Positions 60,860 through 64,000 of a stretch of 64,000 nt of DNA are shown here, in pieces (the stretch's first letter is position 1; each line of letters starts with the position of its first letter). Position numbers and translations under genes: made by a program. Location: assembly GCF_001296045.1 (NCBI RefSeq), contig NZ_LJHS01000055.1, forward strand, positions 62,001 to 126,000, in the 5' to 3' direction. Origin of the DNA: Rhizobium sp. AAP43. Lineage in GTDB: Bacteria > Pseudomonadota > Alphaproteobacteria > Rhizobiales > Rhizobiaceae. The notes below the pieces were generated by a model. That model made no database searches. It was not told the DNA's origin and worked only from the letters and a program-made list of their open reading frames with translations.

Positions 60860-61312
60860 ATGGCAGAGCGCCTGACCAAGACCGGAGCGCGCAACGTCTT
60901 CTATGGCGGCTCCATTTTCTTTTTTGCGATCTTCGTGGGGCTCACCGCCCACAGCCATTACTACATCCGCACTACTTCAACAGATGAATCGACGCTGACC
61001 GACAGCGTCGCGCGCGGCAAGCATATCTGGGAAAAGAACGCCTGTATCAACTGCCACTCGATCTTGGGTGAAGGCGCCTACTTCGCGCCCGAACTCGGCA
61101 ATGTCTGGACGCGCTGGGGTGGCCAGGACGATCGCGACGGTGCACGCGAGACGCTTCGTTCCTGGATGGCGGCACAGCCCTCTGGTGTCGAAGGTCGCCG
61201 CCAGATGCCGCAATTCAATCTGACCGACGAAGAGATCAACGACCTCGCAGACTTCCTCGAATGGACCAGCAAAATCAAGACGCAGAACTGGCCGCCGAAC
61301 GAGGCGGGCTGA
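60860..61312 (+). CDS. norC: NorC, cytochrome c subunit of NO reductase
   Basis: 150 residues. One N-terminal membrane anchor (VFYGGSIFFFAIFVGLTAHS) holds a periplasmic cytochrome c with the haem motif CINCH near residue 62 and a likely Met ligand in RRQMPQF. NorC passes electrons to NorB. ATG 60860 follows AAGG and AAGGG sequences. The norB gene is 27 bp downstream. Confidence 0.96.
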   Translation: MAERLTKTGARNVFYGGSIFFFAIFVGLTAHSHYYIRTTSTDESTLTDSVARGKHIWEKNACINCHSILGEGAYFAPELGNVWTRWGGQDDRDGARETLRSWMAAQPSGVEGRRQMPQFNLTDEEINDLADFLEWTSKIKTQNWPPNEAG

Positions 61313-61339
61313 GCCCTTCGTGACCCAAGGAGACACAAA

Positions 61340-62686
61340 ATGAAATATCAAAGCCAGAAGGTCGCGATGCTGTATTTTTACGGTGCGCTCGGCCTCTTCA
61401 TCGCCCAGGTCCTGTTCGGGGTCGTCGCGGGTACGATCTACGTGCTGCCCAATACGCTCTCCGAGCTACTCCCCTTCAACATCGTGCGCATGATCCACAC
61501 CAACGCCCTGATCGTCTGGTTGCTGATGGGCTTCATGGGCGCCACCTATTATCTGCTGCCGGAAGAGGCGGAGACGGAGCTCTACAGCCCAAAGCTCGCC
61601 ATCGTGCAGTTCTGGATCTTCCTCATTGCCGCCGCCGCCGCTGTCGTCGGTTACCTCTTTGGCATTCATGAGGGCCGCGAGTTCCTCGAACAACCCTTCA
61701 TCATCAAGGTCGGAATCGTCATCGTCGCCCTGATGTTGCTGTTCAACGTCACCATGACGTCGCTGAAGGGCCGCAAGACCGTCGTCACCAACATCCTGAT
61801 CTTTGGGCTGTGGGGTGTGGCGATCTTCTTCCTCTTCGCCTTCTACAACCCAACGAATCTGGCACTCGACAAGATGTACTGGTGGTATGTCGTCCACCTC
61901 TGGGTCGAAGGCGTATGGGAGCTGATCATGGCCTCGGTGCTCGCCTTCCTGATGATCAAGCTCAACGGCATCGACCGCGAAGTGGTCGAGAAGTGGCTCT
62001 ATGTCATCATCGGCCTGGCGCTGTTCTCCGGCATTCTCGGCACGGGCCATCACTACTATTGGATCGGCGCGCCCGGCTACTGGCAGTGGATTGGGTCGCT
62101 CTTCTCGACCCTTGAAGTCGCACCCTTCTTCACCATGGTCATCTTCACCTTCGTGATGACCTGGAAGGCCGGTCGCAAGCATCCGAACAAGGCAGCTCTT
62201 CTGTGGTCGATCGGCTGCTCGGTCATGGCCTTCTTCGGTGCCGGCGTCTGGGGCTTCCTGCACACACTGTCCTCGATCAACTACTACACCCACGGCACGC
62301 AGGTGACGGCAGCCCACGGACACCTCGCGTTCTTCGGCGCCTACGTCATGCTCAACCTTGCGATCATGGCCTATGCCATCCCGGAAATGCGCGGCCGCCA
62401 ACCCTATAACCAGTGGCTGTCGATAGCGAGCTTCTGGATGATGTGCACGGCGATGTCGGTGATGACCTTTGCGCTCACCTTTGCCGGTGTCCTGCAGGTG
62501 CATCTGCAGCGCGTGCTCGGCGAAAGCTACATGGCTGTCCAGGACCAGTTGGCGCTGTTCTACTGGGTGCGCCTCGGCTCCGGTGCCGTCGTGCTGGTCT
62601 CGGCCCTGATGTTCGTCTGGGCCGTGTTGATGCCGGGCAAGGCAAAAGAGCCTGCCTTCGGCGGCTATGTCGAGCCTGCCGAGTGA
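61340..62686 (+). CDS. norB: NorB, catalytic subunit of NO reductase (cNOR)
   Basis: 448 residues, twelve helices, haem-copper oxidase superfamily member that reduces two NO to N2O at a haem b3/non-haem iron centre. Conserved His segments are RMIHTNALIVWLLMGF, WYVVHLWVEGVWELIMAS (with the conserved Glu), LGTGHHYYWIGAPGYWQWIG and AAHGHLAFFGAYVM. The lack of an N-terminal extension makes it the cytochrome c-dependent cNOR form, in keeping with norC before it. AAGGAG precedes the ATG. Confidence 0.97.
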   Translation: MKYQSQKVAMLYFYGALGLFIAQVLFGVVAGTIYVLPNTLSELLPFNIVRMIHTNALIVWLLMGFMGATYYLLPEEAETELYSPKLAIVQFWIFLIAAAAAVVGYLFGIHEGREFLEQPFIIKVGIVIVALMLLFNVTMTSLKGRKTVVTNILIFGLWGVAIFFLFAFYNPTNLALDKMYWWYVVHLWVEGVWELIMASVLAFLMIKLNGIDREVVEKWLYVIIGLALFSGILGTGHHYYWIGAPGYWQWIGSLFSTLEVAPFFTMVIFTFVMTWKAGRKHPNKAALLWSIGCSVMAFFGAGVWGFLHTLSSINYYTHGTQVTAAHGHLAFFGAYVMLNLAIMAYAIPEMRGRQPYNQWLSIASFWMMCTAMSVMTFALTFAGVLQVHLQRVLGESYMAVQDQLALFYWVRLGSGAVVLVSALMFVWAVLMPGKAKEPAFGGYVEPAE

Positions 62687-62746
62687 AATAGCGGCCCCGC
62701 TGTTTCAAACGCGGCAGGGCTCTCCCCAATTTTAAGGATCAGCAAC

Positions 62747-63550
62747 ATGAATATCATCGCCCGCAACATTCAGCCGGATATCCCGACCTATTCTCCAGCA
62801 GGCAACGAATGCACTCTCTTCGAGACAGCCTGGACGCGGCAGTTGCCGCTTCTCCTCAAAGGACCGACAGGCTGCGGAAAGACCCGTTTCGTCAGTCATA
62901 TGGCGCAAAAGCTTGGGTTGCCGCTGACCACCGTCTCCTGCCACGACGATCTGGCGGCTGCCGATCTCACTGGCCGTTTTCTTCTGAAGGGAGGTGAGAC
63001 GGTCTGGGTCGACGGACCGCTGACCCGGGCAGTCCGTGAGGGCGGTGTGTGCTATCTCGACGAGGTGGTCGAGGCGCGCAAGGATGTCGCCGTCGTGCTC
63101 CACCCGCTCACCGACGACCGGCGCATCCTGCCATTGGAGCGGACAGGCGAAGAGCTTGAAGCGCCGCCGGCCTTCATGCTCGTTGTCTCCTACAATCCTG
63201 GTTATCAAAGCCTCCTCAAAGCGTTGAAGCCCTCGACTCGCCAGCGTTTTGTCGCCATCGAGTTCGACTTCCTGCCCAAGGCAAGGGAGATCGAGGTTGT
63301 CTCGGCAGAAAGTGGATTGCCTGCCACGGCTGTAGAGCCATTGGTCGAACTGGCGCGGCGGCTGCGGGCGCTGAAAGGTCATGACCTGGAGGAGGGCGTC
63401 TCTACGCGTCTGCTGGTCTACTGCGCGAGCCTCATCGATGCCGGTCTTGCGCCACGCGACGCCGTTCGCGCCGCCATGATCGAGCCGCTGACCGACGAAC
63501 CTGACGTGCGTACTGCACTCCTGGAACTGGCACAGGCGGTCATCCGCTAG
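62747..63550 (+). CDS. norQ: NorQ, MoxR-type AAA ATPase for NO reductase assembly
   Basis: 267 residues. Walker A is LKGPTGCGKTRFVSHMAQKL, Walker B VCYLDEVVEARKD, then VVSYNPGYQSLLKALKPSTR with sensor and Arg residues. NorQ with the VWA protein NorD inserts the non-haem iron into NorB. ATG 62747 is 60 bp after norB. norD follows 9 bp after its stop. Confidence 0.95.
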   Translation: MNIIARNIQPDIPTYSPAGNECTLFETAWTRQLPLLLKGPTGCGKTRFVSHMAQKLGLPLTTVSCHDDLAAADLTGRFLLKGGETVWVDGPLTRAVREGGVCYLDEVVEARKDVAVVLHPLTDDRRILPLERTGEELEAPPAFMLVVSYNPGYQSLLKALKPSTRQRFVAIEFDFLPKAREIEVVSAESGLPATAVEPLVELARRLRALKGHDLEEGVSTRLLVYCASLIDAGLAPRDAVRAAMIEPLTDEPDVRTALLELAQAVIR

Positions 63551-63559
63551 GAGAATGTC

Positions 63560-64000
63560 ATGCTGGACTTTTTGGAGCTTGAGGAGACGGTCGGGCGTGC
63601 CTGGCACAGGCTTGCCGGTGATACCCGCACCTGGCCGCGTTACCCCGATGCGGCTGTCCTGCTCGAAGACGTGCTTCCGGTACTCTCTGTCTGCTTTCGG
63701 GGCTTCGGCGGTGAACGGACGGTTCAACTGGTACCGGCGCGGGGCAAGACATCGCAACATCGGCTGAAGTTTCGGCAACGCATGGGGCTGGGCGAAGAAA
63801 AGCTCATTCATCCGGCGCGGGACGAAGCTAGCGTGATGTTGCCCCCAGTCTTGGATCTCATGCCGGAGCAGTCGCTCAATCTTGACCTCTATGTCTGGCT
63901 GGCCGCCGCCATGGCCGTGATGCCGCTTCAACCGATGGCCGAGACTGATCCCCTCAAGGCAGATCTTGCACTTTTGGACGCGGCGTCGGCGCTTGAAGCG
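63560..64000 (+). CDS. norD: NorD, NO reductase activation protein (3' partial)
   Basis: The first 147 codons of norD: MLDFLELEETVGRAWHRLAG at the N-terminus, then FRQRMGLGEEKLIHPARDEA. The frame is open to the window end. The full protein (usually over 600 residues) should carry a C-terminal von Willebrand A domain that lies outside the window. ATG 63560 follows AGGAG. Open frames nearby in other phases (63555-63767) are shadows. Confidence 0.9.
   Translation, partial: MLDFLELEETVGRAWHRLAGDTRTWPRYPDAAVLLEDVLPVLSVCFRGFGGERTVQLVPARGKTSQHRLKFRQRMGLGEEKLIHPARDEASVMLPPVLDLMPEQSLNLDLYVWLAAAMAVMPLQPMAETDPLKADLALLDAASALEA

Noticed and set aside
1..64000. CRISPR arrays, tRNA and rRNA genes, riboswitches
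   Set aside because: No direct-repeat array, cloverleaf or rRNA-like sequence was seen on reading through both strands; a covariance-model search would be needed to exclude small structured RNAs.

Overview
The window reads as a replicon segment of a Rhizobiales/Rhizobiaceae alphaproteobacterium (Rhizobium, Agrobacterium, Ensifer or Shinella type). The signs are an imuA-imuB-dnaE2 mutagenesis cassette, rhizobial-style ABC and dehydrogenase catabolic operons, and an alphaproteobacterial norEFCBQD block. The density of catabolic and accessory modules, with IS remnants and a toxin-antitoxin pair, would suit a large plasmid or chromid. That is inference: no replication gene, rRNA, tRNA or CRISPR array is visible.

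Layout. (1) 1-5.4 kb: SOS mutasome imuA (5' cut by the window edge), imuB, dnaE2. (2) 5.5-10.2 kb: LysR regulator divergent from an EamA exporter with a probable N-terminal frameshift, then a DHA2-type MFS pump, a LysE exporter and an alpha/beta hydrolase. (3) 10.2-10.7 kb: a 342-bp IS110-derived element with 26-bp perfect inverted ends, abutting an IS5-type transposase fragment. (4) 11.0-23.3 kb: a LIV-type ABC importer, aminotransferase, LysR regulator, HyuA/HyuB ATP-dependent hydrolase, SDR and HpcH/HpaI aldolase. Two nearly identical 46-bp promoter elements with a LysR-type core precede the importer and hyuA, which ties the two halves into one regulon. (5) 23.3-28.1 kb: an idonate/gluconate operon (idnO, idnK, 2-hydroxyacid dehydrogenase, idnD, gnd) giving a route from L-idonate to ribulose 5-phosphate.

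(6) 28.1-40.5 kb: a patchwork accessory region that looks more AT-rich to the eye. It holds parDE, then a compact possible small-molecule locus (FAD/NAD(P)-binding protein, ATP-grasp ligase, EntS-like MFS exporter) divergent from an unusual helix-turn-helix/citrate synthase fusion. After it come chrA, a GGDEF-EAL protein, a small unknown gene and a SAM methyltransferase. This is the most likely place for something undescribed. (7) 40.5-43.6 kb: a DevBCA/MacAB-like exporter.

(8) 43.9-64 kb: a denitrification and NO-defence island. It holds an HPP-CBS membrane protein, a NIT-domain chemoreceptor, Ric-type Fe-S repair protein with a small Cys-rich ORF, ubiTUV (O2-independent ubiquinone hydroxylation) divergent from ubiD-ubiX, and an operon of an ABC importer with two nnrS genes. 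A 51-residue membrane protein, a hemerythrin-like protein and nnrU follow, divergent from norEF-norCBQD (norD cut by the window end). Six TTG-N8-CAA sites (CRP/FNR family, NnrR/DNR type) lie in the promoter regions of these operons. For ric, ubiT, the ABC-nnrS operon, norE and norC a plausible -10 hexamer sits 29-32 bp from the site centre. This suggests one NO/low-oxygen regulon covering NO reduction, NO-damage repair, the ABC-nnrS module and anaerobic quinone synthesis.
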